NCBI RefSeq assembly: GCF_014700075.1
Contig: NZ_JACXBU010000002.1
Location: forward strand, 558,001-622,000
Reading direction: 5' to 3'
Source: Pseudomonas sp. JM0905a
Lineage (GTDB): Bacteria; Pseudomonadota; Gammaproteobacteria; Pseudomonadales; Pseudomonadaceae
Length of the DNA: 64,000 nucleotides
How positions within the stretch are numbered: the stretch's first letter is position 1; every line of letters starts with the position of its first letter. Under the pieces are notes generated by a model. The model saw nothing but the letters and a program-made list of their open reading frames with translations. It was not told the origin of the DNA and ran no database searches. Position numbers and translations under genes: made by a program. Positions 9,440 through 19,583 of the stretch are shown here, piece after piece.

Positions 9440-10819
9440 CTATGAGTCGCTGCTCGGTGTGCGGCTGTCGTCGATGTAGGTCTTGTAGAGCTGGATGATC
9501 TGCGGCCCGGATTCGGTGGCAGGGTTCGGCCCAGGCAGGTCGTCGCCCTCGCACTCCTGAATGAACTGGCCGAGCAACCAGGCGCTACCGCCCTGCTGGT
9601 CCATGGGCTGCAGCACGAAGAAGCAGCCGAAGCCCAGTACAGGGACCGAAGCGGTACCTCCGTCAGTACCACTGCATCTGCCGACGACGATCTTCAGCAT
9701 GCGTCGCTCGAACACGCCGCCATTGCGGCAGCCGGCCGCGGAAGGGTTGTCGACGCAGGTCGCGGTGCGGCTCTTCCAGTCGTTGTAATCGAACAGTGCA
9801 GTGCCGCCTGCGGTACTGAGATTTCCGTGCGCGTCACTGCTCACCACCCCACCGCCGCTGCCCAGGTAATTGATCTGGTTGGTGTCCAGGTTGGGCTCAA
9901 GGGCAGGATTGCCATTGCTGAGCTTGTTGTAGTCCACCACCAGATCGGGCGGAAAGTCGGTCTCGGAAAGACCGCCGCCGGAATAGTCGCCGAAGCGGGT
10001 ATTGAGCCCCTGAACCGATGGCCCCGCGGTATTGCCGGGTTTGGTGGCGACGTTGTTGCCGATCTCCGGGCACAGGGTGCCGCCACCGGCCAGTTGCTCG
10101 CGTACCGTGCTGCCACCTGAGCCGAAGTCCAGCAACTGGAAATTGCCCGGACCGATGTCCGACGTGTTGTTCTTGGCCGTCTTCAGCACTTCCAGATCGC
10201 CAAGACGGAATCCCCAGTAGAGGCCGTTGGCTGGATCATGCTGGCCGGCACCGGTATCGCCGCAGACCATCACCGGGGCCAGGTCGCACGGGCTCGTGGG
10301 GCTGGGCCCGGCAGTGGCGATGGCGGCCACCGCCTTGTCCACGGCGCCACCGCCAAAGAGGCTCAACACGCCCCAGAGGATTCCCGTCAGGGGGTAATCA
10401 GGTACCGATACCCGCACATAGCGCGGACTGCCCGCCACCGGCCCTGCCACCGAGAACGGGCCGTAGACGCTGGCCGACTGGGTGATCACGACGAACCCTG
10501 AATCGGCAGCCAGTGCCGCCGCCAGTTCGCCATTGCCGGTCGCGTTGGCATTGCGTGTGAAGGTATCCATGGCCGCTTCCCGTGCCAGCCGCGCCGCCTC
10601 CGCCGAACCCTGGACCTGACTGAGGGTCTTCGCACCACTCAGGGCCGCAGCATCCACCGCGTTTTGCAGCCGGGTCTTGTTCACCAGCAGGTGGCCGCCG
10701 TCCAGCGCCAGGGCGGCCATGGCCACCAGGGCGAGCATCGCCACCGCCAACAGCGCCATGACCGAACCCCGTTGGCGCCGGGGCATGGCGCATGGTCCTA
10801 CAGGGAGTCTCGGGCTCAT
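9440..10819 (-). CDS. tadG: TadG-like pilus-associated protein
   Basis: A 459-residue protein with one N-terminal membrane helix (about 19-40) in a TadE/G-like context. It follows G-S-V-M-A-L-L, where the pilin Glu at +5 is replaced by leucine, so it is probably an uncleaved anchor. Next comes the family motif D-G-G-H-L-L-V-N-K-T-R-L-Q-N-A-V-D-A-A-A near 40-59. The large remainder is periplasmic and rich in Gly, Asn and Ser, with several cysteines. TadG proteins of other systems are larger and often carry a von Willebrand A domain, which I do not see. The start at 10819 has GAGG upstream; an internal ATG at 10786 is also possible. Confidence 0.78.
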   Translation of the reverse strand: MSPRLPVGPCAMPRRQRGSVMALLAVAMLALVAMAALALDGGHLLVNKTRLQNAVDAAALSGAKTLSQVQGSAEAARLAREAAMDTFTRNANATGNGELAAALAADSGFVVITQSASVYGPFSVAGPVAGSPRYVRVSVPDYPLTGILWGVLSLFGGGAVDKAVAAIATAGPSPTSPCDLAPVMVCGDTGAGQHDPANGLYWGFRLGDLEVLKTAKNNTSDIGPGNFQLLDFGSGGSTVREQLAGGGTLCPEIGNNVATKPGNTAGPSVQGLNTRFGDYSGGGLSETDFPPDLVVDYNKLSNGNPALEPNLDTNQINYLGSGGGVVSSDAHGNLSTAGGTALFDYNDWKSRTATCVDNPSAAGCRNGGVFERRMLKIVVGRCSGTDGGTASVPVLGFGCFFVLQPMDQQGGSAWLLGQFIQECEGDDLPGPNPATESGPQIIQLYKTYIDDSRTPSSDS

Positions 10820-10830
10820 GGCTGTACGCC

Positions 10831-11106
10831 TCAATCACTACCAATGTTGATCTCGATGGGTTGGCCGACCTGCGAGGCATTGCCCTTGGTACCGCGATAG
10901 CCATCCATGACCTGTTCGGTCAGGGCTCCATCCATGCCGGCGGGGGACACCCCGGTGCCGGGATTGGCAGCGCGCTGCTTGTCGGCGATCTGTTGGTAGC
11001 TGGTCTGGTAGACGCTGTACCCGAGGGTGCCGACGCGCCCCTCTTCGTAGTCCATGACGCAACCGCCACAGACCGCCAGCAGGCAGAAGGGAATCATCGT
11101 TTTCAT
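10831..11106 (-). CDS. Small secreted or lipoprotein-like protein of the tad operon
   Basis: A 91-residue protein with an N-terminal signal (MKTMIPFCLLAVCGGC). Cys16 could be lipidated, but V-C-G-G-C is not a clean lipobox. The mature part is polar, with no recognised domain. It sits between the secretin and tadG, where other Tad loci often encode small accessory outer-membrane or periplasmic proteins (RcpB in some). A role in secretin assembly is inferred from position only. Confidence 0.7.
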   Translation of the reverse strand: MKTMIPFCLLAVCGGCVMDYEEGRVGTLGYSVYQTSYQQIADKQRAANPGTGVSPAGMDGALTEQVMDGYRGTKGNASQVGQPIEINIGSD

Positions 11107-11121
11107 GTGCAGAGTCTCCGG

Positions 11122-12624
11122 CTACTTGAGGTCATGGCCGAAACGGCCTTCGCTGACGCCAAGGCTGACGGGTACCGGCCTGCCGGCCTCACGCCCCTTG
11201 GTCTTGCCCAGCAGGTAGAAGTCCTGGTCGCTGGGTTCGACGAACTTCTCGGTAGGCAGGCGCACGGACCTGGCATCCACCGGCTTGGCCAGGTGCGGCG
11301 TGACCAGGATCACCAACTCGGTTTCACCGTTGATGAACTGCTGGCTGCGGAACAGGTGACCGAGCACCGGAACATCGCCCAGGCCCGGGAAGCGGCTGAC
11401 GAAGTCGCGGGTGTTCTCGCTGATCAGGCCGGCGATGGCGATGGTCTGGCCATTGCCGAGTTCCACAGTGGATTGCGCGCTGCGCTTGGTCAGCGAAGGG
11501 ATGACCTGGGCGACGCCGTCACCCAGCACGCTGTCCAGGCCGGTATCCAGCACCAGGGAGTTGGCGTTGGAAATCTCGCTGACCGAGACATTGAGGTTCA
11601 GGTTGATGCGCCCTTCATCCAGTACCACCGGAAGGAATTTCACCCCAACGCCGAACTCCTTGAATTCGATGGTGATGCCCTCGTCCTCGGTGATCGGGAT
11701 CGGGAACTCACCGCCCGAGATGAATTCGGCCTGCTGCCCGCTCAGTGTGGTCAGGGTGGGCTCGGCCAGCACCTTGGCCGAACCATTGTCCTTGGCGGCT
11801 TCGAGGACGACGTTGAAAAGGAAGTCGTCCGACAGGAACTGGCCGAAGAAGCCCTTGCCATTGCCAAGCAGGGAAGTCGGGTTGACCAGGCCGTCCGCGT
11901 CGAAACCCAACCGCTGGCCATTGTTGAAGCCTCCCGTGGTCCAGTTGCCGTTCCGGCTCAAGGCATTGAAGCGGACGTCCAGGCTCTTGAGCAGGTTGCG
12001 TTGCATCTCGGCCACCTTGACCTCCAGCATCACCTGCTGGGTTCCGCCGACAGTGAGCAGGTTGATCACCTCCAGCGATTGGGTCGGGGCCTGCTTCGCC
12101 TGCTCGCCTTCCCCCTGCACGATGCTGGACGTCTGGGCGGAGTAGGACTTGGCCACCTTCACCGCCGTATCCATCACCGAAGCGCTGCTGACCTGGCCAC
12201 GCAGCACCAGTGACCCCTGGGCGCTGAATACCTCGATGCGCTCATTGGGCATCAGCTGGTGCAGCTTTTCCTTGAGGCCGCCAAGATCGTGCACCACATC
12301 CAGTTCGAGACTGTCGATCAGGCGGTTGCCGTTGTCCCACAGCAGCACGTTGGTGCTGCCCAGGGAGCGCCCCAGCAGGTAGAGCTGGTTGGGCGTGGTC
12401 ATGAGGATGTCGGCGATCTCCGGGTTGCCCACCGAGATGCGCTTGACCGCCACGCGAGTGGTCAGGACACGCGCCTTGTAGATGGGAACCTGGATGTGGC
12501 CATTGTTTTGCGCGGTCATCCCCACCACCGCCCCCGAGGGCTGAGCCGCAGGCACGGGAGTCGGCAGTACCGTCCAGGCCAGCAGCACGACTGCCAGGGC
12601 CCCTAGTTTGCGAATGCCTTGCAT
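11122..12624 (-). CDS. rcpA: RcpA/CpaC-type secretin of the Tad/Flp pilus
   Basis: A 500-residue outer-membrane secretin forming the pilus exit channel. It has a signal peptide (about 1-26, ending V-P-A-A-Q), an N-terminal pilus-secretin domain (about 45-115), a BON-like segment (about 120-190) and a C-terminal secretin domain (about 235-455). The latter carries the typical V-P-V-L-G-H-L-F-R-S and E-L-V-I-L-V-T-P-H-L near 405-440. Its length is normal for CpaC/RcpA. Confidence 0.93.
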   Translation of the reverse strand: MQGIRKLGALAVVLLAWTVLPTPVPAAQPSGAVVGMTAQNNGHIQVPIYKARVLTTRVAVKRISVGNPEIADILMTTPNQLYLLGRSLGSTNVLLWDNGNRLIDSLELDVVHDLGGLKEKLHQLMPNERIEVFSAQGSLVLRGQVSSASVMDTAVKVAKSYSAQTSSIVQGEGEQAKQAPTQSLEVINLLTVGGTQQVMLEVKVAEMQRNLLKSLDVRFNALSRNGNWTTGGFNNGQRLGFDADGLVNPTSLLGNGKGFFGQFLSDDFLFNVVLEAAKDNGSAKVLAEPTLTTLSGQQAEFISGGEFPIPITEDEGITIEFKEFGVGVKFLPVVLDEGRINLNLNVSVSEISNANSLVLDTGLDSVLGDGVAQVIPSLTKRSAQSTVELGNGQTIAIAGLISENTRDFVSRFPGLGDVPVLGHLFRSQQFINGETELVILVTPHLAKPVDARSVRLPTEKFVEPSDQDFYLLGKTKGREAGRPVPVSLGVSEGRFGHDLK

Positions 12625-12675
12625 AACCCTCTCCTCCTCTGACTGGCCGCAACTGCACCGGCCCGCTGGGCTCGG

Positions 12676-13482
12676 CTAGAACTGCGCCTTCGCCACTTTC
12701 ACTTCAGTGCCACGGATGATGATCACGCCGCTGGGACCTTCCATCCGGCGCACCACAGGACGGGGGGCGACCGGTACTGGCGATGCGGCCGGCGCGGGTT
12801 TGACCGCTGCCACGACCTCGGTCTTCTTGCGGTCGTCCAGGGGGTTGCGCAGGGCAAGCTGAAGGCGACCTTCGCTCATGGCCTTGACCAGCACCTCGGC
12901 CTCTTTGGGCATCATTTCCAGAGTCACGGCACGCACCACCACGGGCTGGGTCTTGTCGGTGCTGGCGGTCTGGTCCACGGCCAGCACCCGAAGGTCCTGG
13001 AGGATGGTCTTGGATTCGCTGTCATTGCTGCCATTGACTTGCCGGGTGGCCAGCACGTCGACCCGGTTTCCCGGTAGCAGGAAGCCGCCAACGCCCACCA
13101 CGTCATCGACCCGTACCGATATCGCGCGCTTGTCCGACTCGATCAGCGACGCCAGGGTGCTGCCGCCCAGGTGCTCGGCCACGCGAGCACTGCGCAGGAT
13201 GTCGCCACGCAGCATGGGAAAGGTGGCGATCTTGCCAACGACCTTCTCGGGAGCGTCGAAAGCATCGTCCGGCACGGTGCCCCTGGGCATGCGCACCACG
13301 GTCACCTGCTGGGCCTCGATCATCTGCCCGAAGGGAATTTCCACCGTGGCCACCACCACCGCCTGGAGGTTGTCATCCGGGCTTGCGTTGAGCTTGGCGC
13401 TCAACCAGTTGTTGGCCATCCAGGCAGCCCCCAGCCCCAGCAGCAGGGACAGGGCAACCAGAGTGAGGGTTCGTGCGCTCAT
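12676..13482 (-). CDS. rcpC: RcpC/CpaB-type pilus assembly protein
   Basis: A 268-residue protein with an N-terminal membrane helix (about 5-27), a SAF domain (about 43-105, including E-I-P-F-G-Q-M-I) and an RcpC/CpaB domain with G-F-L-L-P-G-N-R-V-D-V-L near 133-144. In Tad systems it lies in the periplasm next to the secretin. It lies just after the AAA+ ATPase gene and 51 bp before the secretin gene. Confidence 0.9.
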   Translation of the reverse strand: MSARTLTLVALSLLLGLGAAWMANNWLSAKLNASPDDNLQAVVVATVEIPFGQMIEAQQVTVVRMPRGTVPDDAFDAPEKVVGKIATFPMLRGDILRSARVAEHLGGSTLASLIESDKRAISVRVDDVVGVGGFLLPGNRVDVLATRQVNGSNDSESKTILQDLRVLAVDQTASTDKTQPVVVRAVTLEMMPKEAEVLVKAMSEGRLQLALRNPLDDRKKTEVVAAVKPAPAASPVPVAPRPVVRRMEGPSGVIIIRGTEVKVAKAQF

Positions 13483-13494
13483 GTCGGTTTCTCC

Positions 13495-14817
13495 TCAGCC
13501 AAGCAAATCGAGCTGGACGAAGTAGTTGTGCCAGGCCCATTCCAGGTCCTGCGGCGACAGCGGGCCCGAGCCGTCGAGGTAACGCTGGCGATCCAACGCC
13601 ATGCCCAGCAGGTCCCGCGGGTGGCAGGGCACCAGCGGCATGCCCTGGAGTTCGTAGAACCCCTGGAGCACGTAGCGCAGCAGGATGGGATCGAAAGGAA
13701 CGCCCAGCCGCTCGGTCTCCTGGCGCCAGACGCGTTCGTATTCCTGGGGTTGCAGGTAGTTGAAGTGCAGCTTGTAGCCAATGCGCCGGAGAAAGGCTTC
13801 GTCGGCCAGTTCCAGCGGATTGAGGTTGGTGGAGAACACCAGGATCAGGTCGAAGGGCAGCTCGCAGTGACGCCCGCCGCCCAGGTTGAGGAAGTCGCGC
13901 TTCTCTTCCATGGGCACGATCCAGCGGTTCAGCAGCTCGGCTGGTGCCATGCGCTGGCGGCCCATGTCGTCGATGATGAACAGGCCGTTGCTCGCCTTCA
14001 GTTGCAGCGGTGCCTGGTACAACCGGCTGTAGGCGTCGTAGCGGATGTCCAGCTGCTCCATGCTCAGCTCGCCGCCGGTGATCAGGATGGGTCGCTTGCA
14101 GCAGACCAACCGGCGGTCGATGCCTTCGTCGAGCAGCAGCCTGTTGGGTTGTGCGCTGTCCTCCAGGACGTGGTGCACCTGCGGGTCGTAGATTTCCACC
14201 ACGGCCTCGTTGATGGCGATGGCATGCGGCACCCAGATGGCTTCGTCGAACAGGCGGATCAGGCGGCTGCTGATGTAGGTCTTTCCAGTACCGGCAGGGC
14301 CGTAGATCATGATGGCGCGGCCGGAATTCATCGCCACGCCGAGCTGGTCCAGCATGGCGTCGGCCAGCACCACGCCCTGGAAGGCGCTGCGCATGTCGCG
14401 CGCGGTGACGCGGCCGTGGTGAATGGTCTGGAGCTTGAGCAGCGAGCGGTAGGTGCTCACAGGGAAGGGCGCGGCACCAATGTAGCCGCTACGTGCCAGG
14501 GCATCGCGGGCGGCACTTCGGCCTCGCTCGGTGAGGCCATAGCGCAACGCCTGGCCACCGGCCTGGCCGAGGACTTCAATGCGGCCATCCTTGCGCAGGA
14601 AGCTGAGGATCTCCTCCAACACGGCGCCGGTCAGCGCCAGGCGTTCCACCAGCTTTGACAGGTCCAGCACACCGGCATCGTGCAGGTGCTTGCAGACCAG
14701 GTCACCCAGGAAATTCTCCGCCAGGCCGGTTTCGCGAACATTACGCGGCAAGGGCGCCAGACGCTGCACCGCCTCACGTTCACTGGGGTAGCTTCCGTTG
14801 TCGGTGACGGCGTACAT
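13495..14817 (-). CDS. AAA+ ATPase embedded in the tad operon
   Basis: A 440-residue protein. Residues 1-110 look like winged-helix segments (for example L-R-K-D-G-R-I-E-V near 74-82). A AAA+ module follows with Walker A GPAGTGKT (173-180), Walker B LFIIDD (279-284), a sensor-1 candidate F-S-T-N (328-331) and an arginine-finger candidate RR (344-345). It resembles MoxR-like remodelling ATPases rather than secretion motors. It is not part of the classical tad gene set. The ATG at 14817 has GAGGA upstream, and the gene lies within the operon between prepilin peptidase and rcpC. It may remodel or regulate a pilus component, but its function is unknown. Confidence 0.85.
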   Translation of the reverse strand: MYAVTDNGSYPSEREAVQRLAPLPRNVRETGLAENFLGDLVCKHLHDAGVLDLSKLVERLALTGAVLEEILSFLRKDGRIEVLGQAGGQALRYGLTERGRSAARDALARSGYIGAAPFPVSTYRSLLKLQTIHHGRVTARDMRSAFQGVVLADAMLDQLGVAMNSGRAIMIYGPAGTGKTYISSRLIRLFDEAIWVPHAIAINEAVVEIYDPQVHHVLEDSAQPNRLLLDEGIDRRLVCCKRPILITGGELSMEQLDIRYDAYSRLYQAPLQLKASNGLFIIDDMGRQRMAPAELLNRWIVPMEEKRDFLNLGGGRHCELPFDLILVFSTNLNPLELADEAFLRRIGYKLHFNYLQPQEYERVWRQETERLGVPFDPILLRYVLQGFYELQGMPLVPCHPRDLLGMALDRQRYLDGSGPLSPQDLEWAWHNYFVQLDLLG

Positions 14818-14832
14818 GGCAAGCGTCCTCAA

Positions 14833-15351
14833 CTATGCGGTCAAGGTGAACCACAGGCTGCTGGCCAGGGTTCCCAGGAGAATCGCGATCGAGAAGGGAA
14901 AGGGCTTGCCAGCCACCTCCCCTGCCACCGGGGCAACATAGGCATGCGCCCTGAGCATCATCAGGTAACGCGACAGGGTCAGTGGGAGCTGGCCTCGTAC
15001 CAGCACCAGCAGGACGCCGCAGCAACCGCCTGCGATCAGGCTGTACAGGGCGGCCCAGGTCGCGTCATACGGGGCGAGGAAGGCGCCGGTCATGGCCATC
15101 AACTTCACGTCACCAGCAGCCATGCCGCCCAGCGCGTACATGGGCAGGAAAATGGCGAAGCCGACCAGCATGCCCAGCAGTCCATTACCCAAGCCCGCGA
15201 ATCCCGTCGAATACATCTGACCGGCCAGGCCCAGGCCGAGCCCGACGAGAATCAGCAGATTGGGGATGCGGTGGCTTCGCAGGTCGCTCACCACCGCAAT
15301 GCCCAGCAGCCCCAGCAGTAAGACAGCGTTATGCATCTGCTCTATGGCCAT
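14833..15351 (-). CDS. tadV: TadV/CpaA-type prepilin peptidase
   Basis: A 172-residue, multi-helix aspartic peptidase of family A24. It should cleave the Flp prepilins and the TadE/F pseudopilins after glycine. The two expected catalytic aspartates are Asp23 (in V-S-D-L-R-S-H-R-I-P-N) and Asp81 (in A-A-G-D-V-K-L-M). The usual GxGD has Ala in place of the first Gly. There is no N-terminal methyltransferase domain, as is normal for the short CpaA/TadV type. Confidence 0.92.
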   Translation of the reverse strand: MAIEQMHNAVLLLGLLGIAVVSDLRSHRIPNLLILVGLGLGLAGQMYSTGFAGLGNGLLGMLVGFAIFLPMYALGGMAAGDVKLMAMTGAFLAPYDATWAALYSLIAGGCCGVLLVLVRGQLPLTLSRYLMMLRAHAYVAPVAGEVAGKPFPFSIAILLGTLASSLWFTLTA

Positions 15352-15380
15352 GACTGCATCGCTCCAGGAAGAAGGGGGTA

Positions 15381-15572
15381 CTAGCAGGCGCCGCCTTTGA
15401 TGGCCTGGCAGATTGCCCGAATCTTGGTATCCACCTCGCCTCCCAGCAGGGTGAAGGCCGTAACCACTGCAGCGGTGATCAGACCGCCAGCGACCGCGTA
15501 CTCGACGATGGTCAGGCCATCCTCGTCCTTCACGAACTTCGTCACCGAAGCCTTGATCGATTGGAAAGTCAT
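15381..15572 (-). CDS. flp: Flp-family pilin, second copy
   Basis: A 63-residue prepilin. The leader ends at Gly19, cleavage yields L-T-I-V-E-Y with Glu at +5 (the Flp motif), and a hydrophobic helix follows. It differs from the upstream copy at 8 of 63 positions. Cys55 and Cys63 near the C-terminus could form a disulfide. The ATG at 15572 is chosen over an in-frame GTG three codons earlier because it places GAGGTG at the right distance. Confidence 0.93.
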   Translation of the reverse strand: MTFQSIKASVTKFVKDEDGLTIVEYAVAGGLITAAVVTAFTLLGGEVDTKIRAICQAIKGGAC

Positions 15573-15716
15573 CTCACCCACCTCACTCAGGTTGAGGCCG
15601 CGGGTCCGGCAATGCTCATCGCCCCGCCTGAACCCACCCCCAGCGATCCTGAAGGGGGGAGTCAGGTGTTTCTTGCGGATGGCCAGGACCTTCCTGCAGC
15701 CGTCGTATGGGACCGC

Positions 15717-15908
15717 TTAGCAGGCGGCGCCTTTGATAGCCGCGCAAATGTCCCGGATCCTGGTGTTCACCTGGCCGCCCAGCAGGGTGAAGGCAGTCAC
15801 CACCGCAGCGGTGATCAGGCCGCCAGCCACGGCGTACTCGACGATGGTCAGGCCATCTTCGTCTTTCGCGAATTTCGTCACCGAAGCCTTGAACGATTGG
15901 AAAGTCAT
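15717..15908 (-). CDS. flp: Flp-family pilin, first copy
   Basis: A 63-residue prepilin of the Flp (type IVb/c) family and the first gene of the operon. It should be the major pilus subunit. Processing at Gly19 gives L-T-I-V-E-Y-A-V; Glu at +5 and Tyr at +6 are family hallmarks. Cys55 and Cys63 are present as in the second copy. GAGGTG lies just upstream of the ATG. Whether both copies are assembled or one is a variant cannot be told from sequence. Confidence 0.93.
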   Translation of the reverse strand: MTFQSFKASVTKFAKDEDGLTIVEYAVAGGLITAAVVTAFTLLGGQVNTRIRDICAAIKGAAC

Positions 15909-16278
15909 TTCGCCCACCTCACTCAGTTGTTTCCACAAGTCCGGCGACGCTCTTCGCCCCGCCTGAGTCCACCCTAGATTTCCCCAAAAGTGGGGGGTTA
16001 GGAGTTTTTTGCGGATCCCTAGGACTTTCTTGCGCGCCGTCGACAAGCAGCTGTCAAATCGCTCAAGCCCAGCAAGGGCGGGGCTTACAGAGGGGTGACT
16101 GGTCGGATGACGAACGGTAGGGACGGCTTGGAAGCCGCGAAAAATGGGGCACCCACTTTTGGGTAGAACGGTGTTGTTGGAGTTTGCGCGGGCTTATAGG
16201 GATTGGTTCTTTGAGGTAATGGCACACTGACAATACTGCACCTCGGGGAACCACAATAATTTGGCGCAGGGTTAGAAC
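15909..16278. promoter_or_regulatory. Divergent control region between flp and the AraC-type regulator
   Basis: This 370-bp region should contain both promoters. It holds an exact 12-bp inverted pair, CCCAAAAGTGGG at 15983-15994 and CCCACTTTTGGG at 16152-16163, facing the pilus operon and the regulator respectively. I suggest these as binding sites for the neighbouring regulator. No clear sigma-70 or sigma-54 promoter was found for flp. Confidence 0.5.
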
Positions 16279-17136
16279 ATGCAGTCGAACTCCGCCGTAG
16301 AACCCGTTCTGCTCTGGCTCGACCTGACGCGTGACAGGTCGACTGGCAAACTCATGGAGCAATTCCTGGGGCGGTGTGAATGCCGGTTGGCCAGCGGCCG
16401 GGACGCGCCGGGAAGGGAGCACCTGCGCCAGATCGACATGATCTGCATCCATTTCGACCGCCCCGATGTAGGCGGACTCAATCTGCTGCTGGATATCAAG
16501 CGCCGCTACCCGTCCATCCCCATCAGCATGTTCACCATCCAGCACTCCGAGGAACTGGCGATCTGGGCGATGCGCGCACGGGTCTGGGAATTCGTGGTGC
16601 TCCCCCTGGGTGCCGAGGAGCAAAGTCGCTATCTGGAAAGCCTGCAACGGCTCAGTGAAGTGCGCCGCGCCGTCACCAGCCTGGGCCGCAAGCCGCTGCT
16701 GGACCGCAACCCGCCAATGCCGGACAGCATCCGCCTGACCGCCGGCCACCAGAAGCACAAGGCGCTCTGCAAGGTGATGCCCTACATCGAGCAGCATTTC
16801 CGCGACAGCGTGGACCAGAAGGAACTGGCCCAGCAGTGCGGCATGACCCCTTTCCGCTTCAGCCGCCTGTTCAAGGAGGTGAACGGCGTCGGCTTCATGG
16901 AATACATCCTTGGCAAGCGCATGGACTTCGCCAAGCAATTGCTGGAGAACAGCCAGATGCCGGTCACCAGCATCGGCTACGAGGCCGGTTTCAAGGACCC
17001 ATCCTACTTCGCCCGCGCCTTCAAGCAGTTGGTCGGCTGCAGCCCCAGCGAGTATCGCCAGGGCTGTCGCTCGGACACGGCGCCAATGCCACCCGCCGTC
17101 GAAACCGACGAAGCGGTGCTGGGCATCGGCGCCTAG
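16279..17136 (+). CDS. AraC-family regulator with a degenerate receiver-like N-terminal domain
   Basis: A 285-residue regulator divergent from the tad operon and thus its likely controller. Residues 8-125 resemble a response-regulator receiver. Asp60 (in C-I-H-F-D-R-P-D) sits where a phosphoacceptor would, and Thr86 fits the conserved Thr/Ser. However, only one acid (Asp15) is near the expected acidic pair, and the conserved Lys is replaced (F-V-V-L-P-L near 105-110). Residues 165-262 form a canonical AraC double helix-turn-helix with G-Y-E-A-G-F-K-D-P-S-Y-F-A-R-A-F-K. No histidine kinase lies nearby, so phosphorylation-independent action is plausible. The gene ends 3 bp from the convergent ligA. 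Confidence 0.85.
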   Translation: MQSNSAVEPVLLWLDLTRDRSTGKLMEQFLGRCECRLASGRDAPGREHLRQIDMICIHFDRPDVGGLNLLLDIKRRYPSIPISMFTIQHSEELAIWAMRARVWEFVVLPLGAEEQSRYLESLQRLSEVRRAVTSLGRKPLLDRNPPMPDSIRLTAGHQKHKALCKVMPYIEQHFRDSVDQKELAQQCGMTPFRFSRLFKEVNGVGFMEYILGKRMDFAKQLLENSQMPVTSIGYEAGFKDPSYFARAFKQLVGCSPSEYRQGCRSDTAPMPPAVETDEAVLGIGA

Positions 17137-17139
17137 GCC

Positions 17140-19518
<2,379 letters not shown>

Positions 19519-19536
19519 TCAGGCTCGTTCTCTTGA

Positions 19537-19565
19537 AACAAAAAGAGCAGCCGGGGCTGCTCTTT
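19537..19565 (-). terminator. Rho-independent terminator between zipA and ligA
   Basis: The arms AAAGAGCAGC (19542-19551) and GCTGCTCTTT (19556-19565) form a 10-bp stem with a 4-nt loop. On the minus strand a T-rich run follows. It lies directly after zipA, so ligA either depends on read-through or has its own promoter close by. Confidence 0.75.
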
Positions 19566-19583
19566 CGTTGACTGGGCGCCGGA

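Larger units (their letters stand above)
15381..16052. repeat. Tandem duplication of the pilin gene and its leader (336-bp unit)
   Basis: Two units, 15381-15716 and 15717-16052, are in register. The two start codons lie exactly 336 bp apart, and so do the conserved GCGGAT motifs of the leaders (15675 and 16011). The coding parts are close to identical. The leaders are clearly related but have diverged, so the duplication is not recent. Confidence 0.8.

Noticed and set aside
16221-16245. Possible sigma-54 promoter (TGGCAC ... TGCA) before the AraC-type regulator
   Set aside because: The GG and GC elements are 15 bp apart instead of the required 10, so it is not a -24/-12 promoter.
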